Shown here: one piece after another, positions 11,601-23,179 of the stretch
Layout of the letters: each line of letters opens with the position of its first letter
Numbering within the stretch: position 1 is the stretch's first letter
NCBI RefSeq assembly: GCF_905147045.1
Contig: NC_065900.1
Coordinates: 12,110,501 to 12,174,500, forward strand
Origin: Nymphalis io
Lineage: Eukaryota; Arthropoda; Insecta; Lepidoptera; Nymphalidae
Direction of reading: 5' to 3'
Length of the DNA stretch: 64,000 nucleotides
The notes under the pieces: model-generated
What the model was told of the DNA's origin: nothing
The model's database searches: none
What the model saw: only the letters and a program-made list of their open reading frames with translations
Made by a program: the position numbers and the translations under genes

Positions 11601-13756
11601 AGATTTGTATATAATTCGTATTGGTATTGTCACCACAACCCATGGATATTGGAGCTGTGTTCTTACATTATATTTATATATGACATTATAGTTACATCGC
11701 CAATGTGCCACCAATCTTGGGAACTGAGATCTTATGTCCCTTGTGTCTGTAATTACACTGGTTCATTCACTCTTCAAACCAGAAAACAACAATATCAAGT
11801 ACTACTGTTTTGCGGTAAAATATCTGACGAGTGGGTGGTACCTACCCAGAAGGGCACAAAAACTACTAAAATGTCAAATATTTGTTAACCAATTGACATA
11901 AATGTAAGCATAGTAAAAGCCTTGTTAACTTAACAACACTTGACAGAATTAGAAAAGCTCAGACTTTTAGAATAATTTGGGTAAGCAACATAGAAAGTTA
12001 TAACTTACAATCATATGACCAATCGGCTCCATTGATGATACCTGAAACAATAATATTATAATTATTGTTATACAATTGTAAAGAAATGGATGTAAATGAA
12101 AAGTATAAATCTAGAAGTATAAATATATATATGTTGGTTAAAAGACGATGAATTTTTTCATCGGATAACCTGACGTCTATTATCATAAATTACATATGAT
12201 ACATGATTTTATATGTGTTTATCACGCCGTACTTTGGGTTAGTCAGAATATAATATGAACAACATGTTCGGTCGTCTTCTCCTGGGAAATGAATGCGGGA
12301 TTTATTCATTTATATTAGAATTAGTTTCCACCCCCAGCTTCGCCCGTGGTATGTAGCTGTTAGGTCCCCTATGAACATGTCTGTACCTCTGACAACATGA
12401 ATGCAAAAATTCATGATGATCAGTTCATCAGATCAGATCAGTTGACCTTTTTAAAAGTTTTACGTGATCAATATTATCGATGTCTATATTTGACAGAAAT
12501 GCATCCATTTGGCCTAGCGTGATCGAGTAACAAAAACACAAACGCAGACTTTCGCGTATATAATGAATTGTATTTGTATTAATCGCGTATATATTGGTTA
12601 TATAAACGCAGTACTCGATATCTGTATCTGTTTCCGAACGCATTCCTTCGCAATTACGTTTTTAAATATAATTTTGCAATTAACAAAAACAAACGCGTTT
12701 TTATTGCTCAGGTTCAAATAGGTGTTAATGGAATTTTTCAAAGAACCGTGTAAATGTGTCGAGAGATTATATCTGTCGAGCCTTCATTTGTTTTACGTTT
12801 GTTTTTTTTTTTTTTTTTTTTTTTTATAGAATAGGAAGGTGGACGAGCATATGGGCCACCTGATGATAAGTGGTCACCAAACGCCCTTAGACATTGGCAT
12901 TGCAAGAAATGTCAACCATCGCTTATAGCCAATGCGCCACCAACCTTGGGAACTAAGATTTTATGTCCCTTGTGCCTGTAATTACACTGGCTCACTCACC
13001 CTTCAAACCGGAACACAACAATATCAAGTATTGCTGTTTTGCGGTAGAATATCTGATGAGTGGGTGGTACCTACCCAGACGGGCTTGCACAAAGCCCTAC
13101 CACCAGTAAATAAAGTTATAAACATTTAAAACATTTAGCCTGTGTGAGTGACACATTACATGTGTATTAAGTCTATAATTTAATATACATTATTATATAT
13201 ATACATATATATATTCATTATTAATCAAGTATGATTGATACTTAAATTCTATATTTCAAGAATCTTCTTCATATTTGGTTTGTTTTTATGAAATCTAAAG
13301 TCTTTAGTTAGTATAAGTAAGCTGAAGAATTTATTTTCTTTTTTGCTTGAATGTGCTTAGTTGTCTGTTATTACGAGTCGAATTTGATAAAAAATTTTGG
13401 CTATTTAATAGGATCGCTTAACGCGGGTCAATCGAAATTTTACGGAAATATGCTTTTTTGAAACGAATTCTTAGCGAAAACATTTTGGAGCAGTATAATT
13501 TGACGAGCCGGTTGGCGTGGTTGGTAGAACACTTGCCTTTCACGCCAAAGGTTGTGGGTTCGATTTCCACCCAGGACAGACATTTGTGTGCATGAACATG
13601 TCTCTTTGTCCTTAGTCTGGGTGTAATTATCTATATAAGTATGTATTTACAAAAAAAAGTAGTATATGTAGTATATCAGTTGTCTGGTTTCCATAGAACA
13701 AGCTTTGTACAAGCTTAATTTGGGATCAGATGGCCGTATGTGAAAATGTCCCAGGA

Positions 13757-13798
<42 letters not shown>

Positions 13799-16364
13799 AG
13801 AATTCCTACATAATACAATGCCGATAAACTTCAAATCAGTGTGTCTTCCTTAACGAAAGAGCCAAGTTAAGCGCGTTACACTCTAACCCCGCTGAAAATT
13901 TATTAACTTTTAGTCATTCATGATTCGAGCTCATGACCTTGGGATCTGCTGTGAAATGTAGCTACTATACCAACGAGGTGCTCTTCTACTAAAGAATTGA
14001 CGGTCGTTGGAACAGAGACTTTCTTAAGTGGAGATTACGGCAATCGAAATGAAAGGCGATTCTTTTAACAGCTAAATAAGACTCCTCTTATATACAAGAA
14101 TACATAGTGACACATTGAAAAACGCCTATGCCCAGCAGTGGTCACAAAAATAAAGATGATCATTCATCACAAAAGAATTACTTAGCTTATTCCAGAGTTG
14201 AATCTATGTTACAAAGTGGTAGCACCGATTTATATAAATTTATTTAACTGTACGGCTGACAATTAAAATTGCTTACAAGATAAGAGACTACTTGGGTAAA
14301 TAATAATAATTATTGATAGGTTCATAAGAGCCTACTTGAATATATATAGTTTATTTTAATTAATTTACATATATAATAATACCGTCTTCTTGTGAATAAT
14401 GTCAGCGAAAAACCGAAGACCGAGGAGAGACTGTCGTACGCAATATTTATCTCGAAAGAGAAATATTAAACAATTAATATTTCAGTAGCTGAAAGGCGTT
14501 AAATTATTCGTCGTCGGCGACTTAACGCTTAACTAATTAAGCGTTAAGTCGCCGATTCACTAACAAAACACTTTGTTTTACTATTTATTGAAACTAAAAA
14601 TATATTTATTATGATGATAATGTAATTATAATTATTGTAAAAGATTGGCTTGTGTCTTGATCTATCCTATATGTAATGGTGCAAATTAATTTAATTTATT
14701 AAATTATTTCTTTTAGGGAAACAACAGTACATGAGGTATAACTATAATATCAAGTCCAATATTAGGATAACCATATTTATATACTTTTTATTTATTATAA
14801 TCGAATTCTTGCAATTTTTATAACTGTGTTTAGTTCACATCAATCCGAAACGTTTATTTGTATACTTTGTTGACGGTTGATCATTCATTGTATGAAATAT
14901 ACAATATATTTTGTAATAGAATGACGTACATATTTAATTTGAGAAACCATATAGTACAGGATACATAAATAGTTTTCGTATTGTGTACGGTATGGCATTC
15001 AGTCATTAGTAGTATACAGTCGTATAAGATTTAAAAATATATATAAATTCGATAAGTATAGAAATAGATTATTATCCGAGAAAAACATCACTGTGTTTTA
15101 AATATAGAAATCCTTTCTTTTTTTTAATTTTTGTTTTTGTTCCTAAATATCCTGTTGTCAGTATTTCACTGGTGGTAGGGCTTTGTGCAAGCTCGTCTGG
15201 GTAGGTACCACCCACTCATCAGATATTCTACCGCAAAACAGCAATACTTGATATTGTTGTGTTCCGGTTTGAAGGGTGAGTGAGCCAGTGTAATTACAGG
15301 CACAAGGGACATAAAATCTTAGTTCCCAAGGTTGGTGGCGCATTGGATATGTAAGTGATGGTTGACATTTCTTACAATGCTAATGTCTAAGAGCGTTGGT
15401 GACCACTTACCATCAGGTGGCCCATATGCTCGTCCGCCTACCTATTCTATAAAAAAAAAAAAAAAAAATTATTTATTTCCTTATTGGTAATCCAAAATGT
15501 TAAAATAAATTATTTTTTACATTTTAAATATGATTTTTTTTTAAATTAAAACGTATCAAGAGTAACGAAAGTAATATACGTGTTTCCCGAATGTGTTAAT
15601 ATTGATTTAGATGTGTATTGATGTATTTGTACTCATAAACGTTTTATAATCTGTCAAATAAAAAAACGTGCAGAACCTTTTTACAAAGAACCTTTTTACG
15701 ACAAAGGAACTAAATTTTAATAACTTTTACAACACTCATTGTGAAGCTAGAAAAATAAACCTGTATAACAATACAAACGAAAATTGCACTAAAATTGTCA
15801 TTATAATCTATTTCTGAAACTGTCGGTTACAAAAAAAACTTACGAAGATATTTAAATAAATAATTACATGATTATCTAATGGAAACAGATTGGTGTTACT
15901 AACTACTGTTGTCTTTTTTATTTGTTCTTTATATTTCATTTTAATGTTTACTTCATGACTGTATTTAAAACTGTTTGGTATTAAAATAACATTTTTTTTA
16001 AAACAAATATTTTTAATATTATATACGTAATAGGGCAAGCAAAAAAAACTGATTGAATCACACTCCCATTCGTGTTTGTATGGTGGGTGTACTGGTGTAG
16101 TGTTTTTATTGGATTTGTTTACAAGTTCAAATACACATGTATCCATGGCCACTTTATTCATTATTTTTTAATAAACAAACAATAAAATGCTTTAACTTGT
16201 TTTAACATGTATGCTCAATATTTAAGTTGATTAATTTATTGAAAAAAAAAAATAGAAATTAATCAAAATACTCTTCCGTCACTTAGTACATTAACTGTAA
16301 TTTATATTTAAAAAATAAAGAACTTACCCGCAACAGCCAACAGATTCACTGCAATAATCCACAT
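8613..16364 (-). CDS. secreted alpha-carbonic anhydrase (8 exons, complete)
   Basis: Predicted enzyme for reversible CO2 hydration, probably extracellular. Exons, 5' to 3' on the minus strand: 16364-16328, 12041-12009, 11519-11352, 10809-10686, 10423-10321, 10004-9895, 9678-9555, 8867-8613. Each is bounded by AG/GT, the phases agree throughout, and the sum is 954 nt (317 aa plus TGA). The protein begins with a signal-like segment (MWIIAVNLLAVAG). Family signatures follow: ADWSYD (18-23), QQSPINI (37-43), NNGHT with proton-shuttle His78, QFHIHW with zinc ligands His108 and His110, gatekeeper Glu114, EIHFVH with third ligand His127, and GSLTTPQC with Thr210. Cys32 and Cys214 sit where extracellular members form a disulfide. 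Sequons occur at Asn70 and Asn101. About 57 residues follow the domain end (QPVNR), including a mostly hydrophobic stretch at 261-291, so a membrane anchor is possible. The exon-4 donor is weak (GTTAGC). All catalytic residues are present, so this is not an inactive related protein. Confidence 0.92.
9750..9880 (-). repeat. family D SINE fragment in carbonic anhydrase intron 6
   Basis: GGGTTGCTACTGAGAATTTC, then AGCCCAGGACCCCGGGATT (B-box side) and CTCCACTAGACGG (A-box side). Confidence 0.55.
11035..11180 (-). repeat. A-rich possible LINE 3' end in a carbonic anhydrase intron
   Basis: 'AACTTTATTGCACACTCACA' followed by long A-rich tracts. Read on the minus strand it resembles a LINE tail with AATAAA. 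It lies between exons 3 and 4. Confidence 0.25.
11690..11852 (-). repeat. family A fragment in a carbonic anhydrase intron
   Basis: Covers the middle of the element ('CACCAATCTTGGGAACTGAG' to 'GGTGGTACCTACCCAGA') and lacks the poly-A end. Confidence 0.75.
12325..12425 (+). repeat. dispersed 'CTTCGCCCGTGG' repeat scrap
   Basis: CCCAGCTTCGCCCGTGGTAT belongs to a motif that recurs inverted at 37490-37580, 54635-54715 and 58535-58590 and in variant form at 28085. Probably a LINE or DNA-element end. In carbonic anhydrase intron 1. Confidence 0.35.
12802..13108 (-). repeat. family A poly-A retroposon in carbonic anhydrase intron 1
   Basis: Full length, with a 24-25-base T run at the poly-A end, suggesting a young copy. 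It contains the recurring 61-65 codon spurious frame. Confidence 0.88.
13504..13796 (+). repeat. family E tRNA-headed SINE with (ATT)n tail, in carbonic anhydrase intron 1
   Basis: The head has GGCGTGGTTGGTAGAACAC (A-box region), a CTTTCAC segment like a tRNA-Glu anticodon loop, and 'GTGGGTTCGATTTCC' (B-box). The body includes GGGATCAGATGGCCGTATG, and about 40 bases of (ATT)n end it. The tRNA-Glu origin is inferred from the loop only. Confidence 0.82.
13985..14152 (+). mobile_element. degenerate RTE LINE 3' fragment in carbonic anhydrase intron 1
   Basis: Pieces read RIDGRWNRDFLKWRLRQ and, after a frame break, LKNAYAQQWSQ. These resemble the C-terminal RTE motifs seen intact at 4240-4460 (RTDGRWSRRVLEWRPR, LGEAYVQQWT). 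It is broken and non-functional. Confidence 0.6.
14514..14555. repeat. perfect 19-bp inverted repeat with 4-base loop
   Basis: Arms TCGGCGACTTAACGCTTAA and its exact complement separated by CTAA. The arms are G+C-richer than the surroundings. In carbonic anhydrase intron 1. Confidence 0.9.
15167..15468 (+). repeat. family A poly-A retroposon in carbonic anhydrase intron 1
   Basis: Best reference copy in the window. It begins ACTGGTGGTAGGG and ends 'CCTACCTATTCTAT' plus 18 A (15451-15468). It lies opposite in orientation to the copy at 12802-13108 in the same intron. Confidence 0.9.
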
Positions 16365-16473
16365 TTTTTTTTTAATGATTAATTATAAATGAAATATATT
16401 AATAAATATTATCCGATTTATTAATTTTAATTAATATATTCGAGTATGTGCACTGTTGCGAATATCGAAAACA

Positions 16474-16508
16474 ACTGATGTTTCGTGAAAAGATAGATAG
16501 GTTTTATA
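16474..16508 (-). promoter_or_regulatory. TATA box and initiator of the carbonic anhydrase gene
   Basis: On the minus strand TATAAAA (16508-16502) is followed by the arthropod initiator TCAGT (16478-16474). Counting its A (16476) as +1, the first T of the TATA box is at -32, the canonical spacing. The implied 5' UTR is 112 nt, has no upstream ATG, and leads straight into the ATG at 16364. The spacing is seen in the sequence; promoter use is inferred. Confidence 0.65.
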
Positions 16509-18380
16509 CATTTTTGGTTATTTTTTTTTATTAGAATTAGCACCACGTATGGTTGAGCCGATACTGCACTCCTCGTCTCGTCTAGCTCGGTGATAACTCC
16601 CCGAGACTCACTGTATTAAACGATGTAGGATAAAATAAATAATCTACAATCGAATATGTAAATCTTGATTAAATATAAGATTTTATATATATGATAGATG
16701 ATATGATGATTTTATATAGATGATATTTAATTTTTTTTTTGTAATATAATAAAACAATATCAAAGACATTTTTTAAGTTCATTCGATTGAAAGAAAATTT
16801 AAATTAATTACGTGGCGATAAATTAAATGTTGTACTATAATTTTAGATATAGCATATTTGTTGTATATGTATATTTATGTTTGTGGTTGAGAATCTATAA
16901 CATTAAGTTCTTGAAGTATTTCCGAACCGGAGGCAGATTTTTGACAGTCAATAAGCACGAGCAACGTTGCTACATTAAATAAAGATTTTGACTTTGACTT
17001 AAATATATGTAGGCAATGAGTAAAAATTTACGGTAGAATGTAAAAAATATTTAAATGACACTTGTTTTGTAAAACCTTTACAATGTTTATTTACTGAAAA
17101 AAAAATACCTTAAATTATAAATAAAACGTAAGCTTACCAACGGATTGGAATATATATTCGAAATAAAGAACCTGCAAATAAGTCAGTACTTGTTTTTACG
17201 GCAACTAAAATAATTTATCGATATTACAAGAGATGTTATGTTTATTATCAACAATCTTTATATTAATTTTATTTATTCCTTCCTCTAATCGTCCGTGTGT
17301 CAGTTTCGGTGAGTGTTTGTGCGCAGGTCACCTAATTTACTAATAAAAATCGCTCTGTGGAAGCTGTGCCGGTGAAGACCGCAATCTATACAAATTGCTC
17401 TATCATTATTTACTGAAATAGATCGACTTGAAATATATTCAAATATTATATACAAATTTTAATAAAAATCATGAATCGCTCTTTACGAACAATTATAATA
17501 ATTTGTAATTTAATATTTTAAATAAATTTAGTTATTGATTATTAAAACAAGACCGTAAATTCATAATATATATATTGAAATATTGTAGAAATTTAAAATA
17601 AATAAGTACGTTTTATATGACATATGAGATTTTGAAGTTAAATGTTTACATAATTTATTATTTTTAAACCAAATTTTTCTTATTTGAAACATTGCCATTG
17701 TGGACGATTCTTGTAATGTCTTACGATTAGTTAAATTTAATCTATTTTAGTAAACTCGGCCTTCTCTTTACCTTCATACTTAGCGAATACATGGGTTCAA
17801 ACTAGATAGTGTGCGTTTTTTTTTAAATTTAGTTAAATAAAATGAAATATATTTTATGAGCATTCGGTCAGAAACTTGATAAGTTAGTTTTCATTGCACT
17901 ATTTTTATTGCAATTGAATACTTTTTGTCTTTTGACAACAACGTTATGTAGTTAGCTTAAGGCTACGGATCCCGATTCTAGGTTCAAGCCGTATTAAATA
18001 CATACCGAATTTACATAAGCTGTACGTACTCGTGAAATGAAAACTGACTCACGGTGATTCGCTATTTTGATGCGTGTATCTTTAGTGCTTTAATGATTAA
18101 TTTTATTAGACAATATCGCTTATTACTTTCTGACATGTCACGACCGTGTACTGCGATGAATTTCAAGTGTGTTTTTAAAGAATATCCCAAACGCTGGAGT
18201 AGTAAAGACCAATAATCAACGTTTGACATCGAATTGTCGCGATGTCATTGGTTGAGATCATGAATAATCTATGATTATCACTAGAATTTAAAAACTAATC
18301 ACAACATATTATGAAACAAAGTACCTCACCGCATCTGTCTGTATAAACGAGAAACTCAAAAGCTACCGAATGGATTTTTC
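16509..18380. other. intergenic DNA upstream of the carbonic anhydrase promoter
   Basis: Only a LINE-tail repeat (16915-17001) can be named. Upstream regulatory sites cannot be assigned by eye. Confidence 0.4.
16915..17001 (+). repeat. LINE-tail-like repeat ending in TTTGACTT
   Basis: Contains 'GACAGTCAATAAGCACGAGC' and ends 'AATAAAGATTTTGACTTTG', a poly-A-signal-like 3' end of a type common in moth and butterfly LINEs. A related piece lies at 19700-19830. Confidence 0.4.
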
Positions 18381-18562
18381 TCGTGCTTTTCGGTGAAGGA
18401 AAACGTCGTGAGGAAACCTGCATGTGTCTAATTTCATCGAAATTCTGCCACATGTGTATTCCACCAACCCGCATTGGAGCAGCGAGGTGGAATAAGCTCC
18501 AAACCTTCTCCTCAAAAGGGAGAGGAGGCCTTAGCCCAGCAGTGGGACATTTACAGGCTGTT
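18381..18562 (+). repeat. family B SINE, 5'-truncated
   Basis: Starts 'TCGGTGAAGGAAAACGTCGT' and ends 'CAGTGGGACATTTACAGGCT'. The tRNA-like head is absent. Confidence 0.75.
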
Positions 18563-19156
18563 TCTGTGTATGTAGAATCTTATTCTAGCCGTGCGAAATC
18601 GGGACCGATAGCTAGCGTCATTATAAATTATGATTATAAAGTGTGACCTACATATATTGTCTTATCGTGTCTGATCTCCGAGCTTTTCCACTTTCTAATT
18701 GTCGTACGAGGTTACGACCGGGTATTCAAGGTATCTAGGATAATTCTATAAGACATCCTGCTTTGTCGTACAAGCAACACGCCCAGTTGTACATAAGCTG
18801 TTTATGACAAATACAGCTATTATTACGGGCTTCTAGGTGATGATTGTAAATAATATTAAAGTAAAGGTCGTATGTTAAGATGTATATAAATAGTGGACAT
18901 TAACATTTGATTACTTCTTTGTAGTATTGTTTCCATAGTAACGAAAGTTTATATTTTGTAAAAGTATTTTATATTTCAAAGATATTCATATATTTAACGC
19001 TTCATTTGAAACCAAGTAATAACATATGTGTCATCTCTTTTATATGTGACATTGGCAGAATATTTTGCGCTCAACTAGCGTAGATACACGCCAGAAAAAG
19101 AAAAATAATATATATATATGTTTTAAAAAGAGAAAATATGATTTCCGTAATCCGTA

Positions 19157-19203
19157 ACAGCCTGTGAATGTCCCACTGCTGGGCTAAAGGCCTCCTCTCC
19201 ACT
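19157..19203 (-). repeat. family B SINE 3' scrap
   Basis: Only the AACAGCCTGTGAATGTCCCA end and the following 25 bases. Confidence 0.55.
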
Positions 19204-19644
19204 TTTATATCAATAGAAAATGTTACGGTGTATCGTTACACCGTGTGGACACGATAAATAGATTATTACTTGCCTTGCCCATGTTTAGTACGGTGCTTTT
19301 TTTTTCTTATATAAAATTTTGTATTTCAGATGTACCATTTCAGTTATAGTTATATGTATAAGCTGCTTAAAGTTTTTATTAAAATGCGAAAATACTTATC
19401 ATTTTTATTCACAAATTTATTTTTTGTTTTGCCTTAATAACAAATATCATTATTTGTGTTTATCTTACGATATCTGGTCATTCTAAAATGCATGTGTTCT
19501 AGATTTAGACGTGGTCATTTTCATAACTATCATTATCAGTATCCTGGCGCCAAGTCGCGCTCACTATTTTTATCAATAATATACATCAAGCAAAACAATA
19601 ATATCTAAGTACCCTCTCATCACGTACATTCCCACCAGCCCAAT

Positions 19645-19840
19645 ATTTAGTGTTACTATGTTCCGGTTTAAAGGGTGAGTGACCCAGTGTAAGTCTGTAC
19701 TTAGGAATAAGTCTGCTGAGTTTCTTTCGGTTTGTGCGGGTCGGATGCGAGAACTGGTTATAGATTTTGGACAATCAATAAGCAAGTGTAATACTTCTAT
19801 ATCGGATAATTTAGTTCCATAATTTAAAAAATATACAATA
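19645..19840 (+). repeat. family A scrap next to a LINE-tail-like repeat
   Basis: 19645-19695 holds the 'GTTCCGGTTTAAAGGGTGAG' part of family A. 19700-19840 resembles the 16915-17001 repeat ('GACAATCAATAAGCAAG'). Confidence 0.35.
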
Positions 19841-20519
19841 CAAATCAAACTAAAATAAATAATACAATACAGTCTTTATATACAAATTAAACAAAAAAAA
19901 CTATATATAAATATTTTTGATTTATATTTCTAGTGTTGGGTTACCGTCTTCTTAGATGTCTTGACCATAAAGAAAATTGATTTTTTTTTTGATTTTTTTT
20001 TTGTGGAAAATACCATCGACTTTTATGCAGATTGCATATAGTTATCGAGAAAGATACACGCGTTATCAATACCCTATTAGATTACAGAAATGAGTGAGGG
20101 CATATCTTTTAACATCTTAAATTCTAGATAACCTATATTCCCATTCCAAAACAAGTTTGTTTACAAATATTAGTGTTAAATAATCAGAAAACGATATTGT
20201 CTCCAGTCAAAGCTGTTATTTTGTTATTGACAAATTTGATTTATCATCCTAACTTTTTATTCTGTGCAAGAGATTAGGCTGGAAATATATTGGTCGATCT
20301 TAAATAATATTTTATTGACAACTGTCCAATTTCTACAACCTTAAGGATTATTTGTTGGAATGATAATCATCTACATAGGTAGGTTTTTTTAAAACGATTA
20401 GAAATAATCTTTTATAAATTATTAATTTCATTAATTCATTTTTAGCCAATCAATTCACTGCTGTGTATCGTCTTCTGATGCGCCAAGGCGGCTTTTCTCA
20501 ACAGAGATTTAGCCAATTG

Positions 20520-20755
20520 CACGGGAAATATAGTGCACAAGTATCAGTGTGCACACGGTTGCGCTCTCTGTTCCTTTGTTATTCTAATTCGATGGGAAGG
20601 CATCTATACGACCGGAAAGAGATCAGACGCAAGACCAACGGCTTTAATATGCGCTCTCTGAAGGATGAGAGTGTACAAGTACATACTGCCAATTTCCGGG
20701 ATTTGAACTCGGGAACTCGGGATCTGAAAGCTAGGGGACCAACGAGGTACTCCTA
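20520..20755 (-). repeat. family D SINE
   Basis: AATTCGATGGGAAGGCATCT to CTAGGGGACCAACGAGGTAC. Head and middle present. Confidence 0.6.
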
Positions 20756-21181
20756 ATATCTCCAGACCTGATACACTATTCCCCTGAGATAGAAATGCAA
20801 ATATATTAATATATCTGTACGATAGAGGGCAAGATTATCAATATTTATTTATATACATAACAATTATGTACATTGTCGACTTCAATAATTTAATTTCTTA
20901 AATTAATTAATTAAAATTGCAAAAATCATAACTTATTTATGTTGTAAAGTCTGCATACTCCTATAGACACACACCTACACTTTCGAAGGATTTAGTTTTT
21001 CCCTAACACAATAATAATCACCTCGCACGTATTTAACTTGTATGTACAAAACTATATCGATTTACATGAAACCTTTTTATTATCTGTCGACGTAAGACGC
21101 AAAAACATAACCGTGTATTTTTCACGGTTCACTGCATTTGCCAAGTGTAGGTACTTCACTACTAATCTATATTAATTTAAT

Positions 21182-21450
21182 GACTACCTCGTTGGCTTAG
21201 TGGCTGGTTATAAGGCCGCTGACCCGGAGGTGATGGGTTCAATCCCCAGGTCGGGCCAATAAAAGGGTTATTGGGTTGTTCTGTCAGAAAATTTTTAGTA
21301 GCAGCCCGGGGGCAGGAATTGTGCCCCACACTCCCGTGCCTCGGAAAGCACGTAAAGCCGTTGGTCCTGTTGTGCATATAATATCTCCTGCGCAGTTGTC
21401 TAATCTATCTTGAGATTGGCCGCCGTGGCCGAAATCGGTTTGGACCTTAT
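21182..21450 (+). repeat. family D tRNA-headed SINE
   Basis: The tRNA-like head has TAGTGGCTGG (A-box-like) and ATGGGTTCAATCCC (B-box-like). The 3' part ends 'GGCCGCCGTGGCCGAAATCG'. The middle (the 'CCGGTCGTGTCGGATTG' part) is missing. Confidence 0.75.
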
Positions 21451-21507
21451 ATTAATTTTACTATTGTTTATTTATTAATTATTTCTTTCAAAAGTAAAAA
21501 AGTAAAC

Positions 21508-21780
21508 GTAACAGCCTGTTAATGTCCCACTGCTGGGCTAAGGCCTCCTCTCCCTTTTGAGGAGAAGGTTGTAGAGCTTATTCCACCACGCTGCTCCAAT
21601 GCGGGTTGGTAGAATACACATGTGGCAGAATTTCAATGAAATTAGACACATGCAGGTTTCCTCACGATGTTTTCCTTCACCGTTAAGCACGAGATGAATT
21701 ATAATCACAAATTAAGCACATGAAAATACAGTGGTGCTTGCCCGGGTTTGAACCCACGATCATCGGATCTCGGCTTCTTT
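21508..21780 (-). repeat. family B tRNA-headed SINE, nearly complete
   Basis: Reads on the minus strand from a tRNA-like head with B-box-like GTGGGTTCAAACCC (around 21750) to the GTGGGACATT 3' part at 21508. The head has lost the bases between CATCGG and ATCTCGGC. No independent tRNA gene is implied. Confidence 0.8.
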
Positions 21781-23179
21781 TAATTTTAATTTTTGCCTTA
21801 TCTGTATTGTAGTGTATTGATAAATAAAGTTATTTTGTATTTTAAACTAAGTCAATTTATACTTATAAAATCCTGGTTTAATGAAGTGAGAGATGCTTAG
21901 TTTAGAAGGCTGAGATTTTGAAAGATTTTGTTTTTTTATAAAGTGAGCTGAGAAAGAAATATTTTTTGGATACTTTAACTTTAAGGGAGAGGGATAATTT
22001 TGAGTCGTACAAAGTCGGGAAAGGCAGCTTGATACAGCAGGACTTGATACAAATTCAAAAACCAGTAATTTGATTTATGAATGAATGAACGAATTTATAA
22101 ATATTCAATCAATAGAATTGCTTGAATAACATTGACCGTGACATAACGGCTTTTGATTAAAGCTACTATAGTGAAGTGTTCAGTGTGTAGGCCAAGGTTT
22201 TAGCAGCATAATGAGTTTCGAATATAAATTAACGATAAGCTAAGCTATGCTATTTTCTCAAGTTAAATATTTGACAAAAATATATACATATAAAAAAATG
22301 GAAAAAAAATGTGTCAGCTTTTATGGTGATTTGTCAAACAGTGTTACGACACACACACACACACACTGTGAATTCAAGGGATACACAAATATACTTTTTT
22401 ATATACGAGATGTATATGTATATATTGTACAGAGTATCCATCTTACCAGCTGTTTCGTTCACATTTTTTTAATTATAATTATTAATTACAACGTATACAA
22501 TTACGCGTAAATAATCTTCTGTAATCGTTATTTAATCTCCATTAAAAGGAAACATTTGAACTTATATGCTTGCCTAGGTGTTAAACAATATCAGTACTAA
22601 ATTTTATTTTATTTGGTCCAGCGATTTAGACATAAAATGTAATACAAATACTGAACTATTTTCGAATAATTATAGAAAATTGTCAGAAATAAAAGGAAAT
22701 TATACAGGTAAGTATCCGGACCAGCTGTTGAAGTTTAACTAGATAAGGAAGCGGTCAACAAACTTGACCTTAATACAATATATGCCGACCCACGATAGTT
22801 CCTTGCTACTTCCGGTGGAGGCTGAATGGATGACGTTTTTATTATCAACATAATTTAAAGCGGTGACTGACTATCTAGTCTCCAGATCTGCCAGAAATCT
22901 TGGATATCTTTAAAAACGTTAATGTGTCAGTATTAACTTTATTTAACAAAAGAATTAATATATCGATGTCCTGAGAATGAATATATTTCTAATGAATGCA
23001 ATTGAAATTAATTTACGGCACGTTATTTAGAAATAGAAAAGATCTGTCGTTCACACATAATCTATAACAAATTAATCACTTAAAATCATTAAAAAAAAAC
23101 TTTTACCTCATTACTAGCCTAGGTAGGCCTTAGGCTAATTATAATTTGTAAATTTGTACCATCTACCGGCACCAAAATC
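21781..23179. other. A+T-rich intergenic DNA
   Basis: Holds an (AC)9 run. No gene seen. Confidence 0.4.
22349..22366. repeat. (AC)9 microsatellite
   Basis: Nine AC units in intergenic DNA. Confidence 0.85.

Larger units (their letters stand above)
12042..16327 (-). other. carbonic anhydrase intron 1 (4.3 kb)
   Basis: The largest intron. It holds two family A copies in opposite orientation, one family E SINE, one RTE fragment and the 42-bp inverted repeat; the rest is plain A+T-rich DNA. Confidence 0.8.

Noticed and set aside
12932..13129. Conserved 60-codon frame seen in several places
   Set aside because: It lies inside family A repeats and runs antisense to their poly-A end. Recurrence reflects repeat copy number, not a gene family.
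13504..13580. Possible tRNA gene
   Set aside because: The A-box and B-box belong to the head of a family E SINE; the acceptor stem cannot be closed and the sequence continues into the SINE body.
15808..16161. 117-codon minus-strand frame inside carbonic anhydrase intron 1
   Set aside because: Lys/Asn/Ile-rich translation of A+T-rich DNA. The splice junctions on both sides give a correct enzyme without it.
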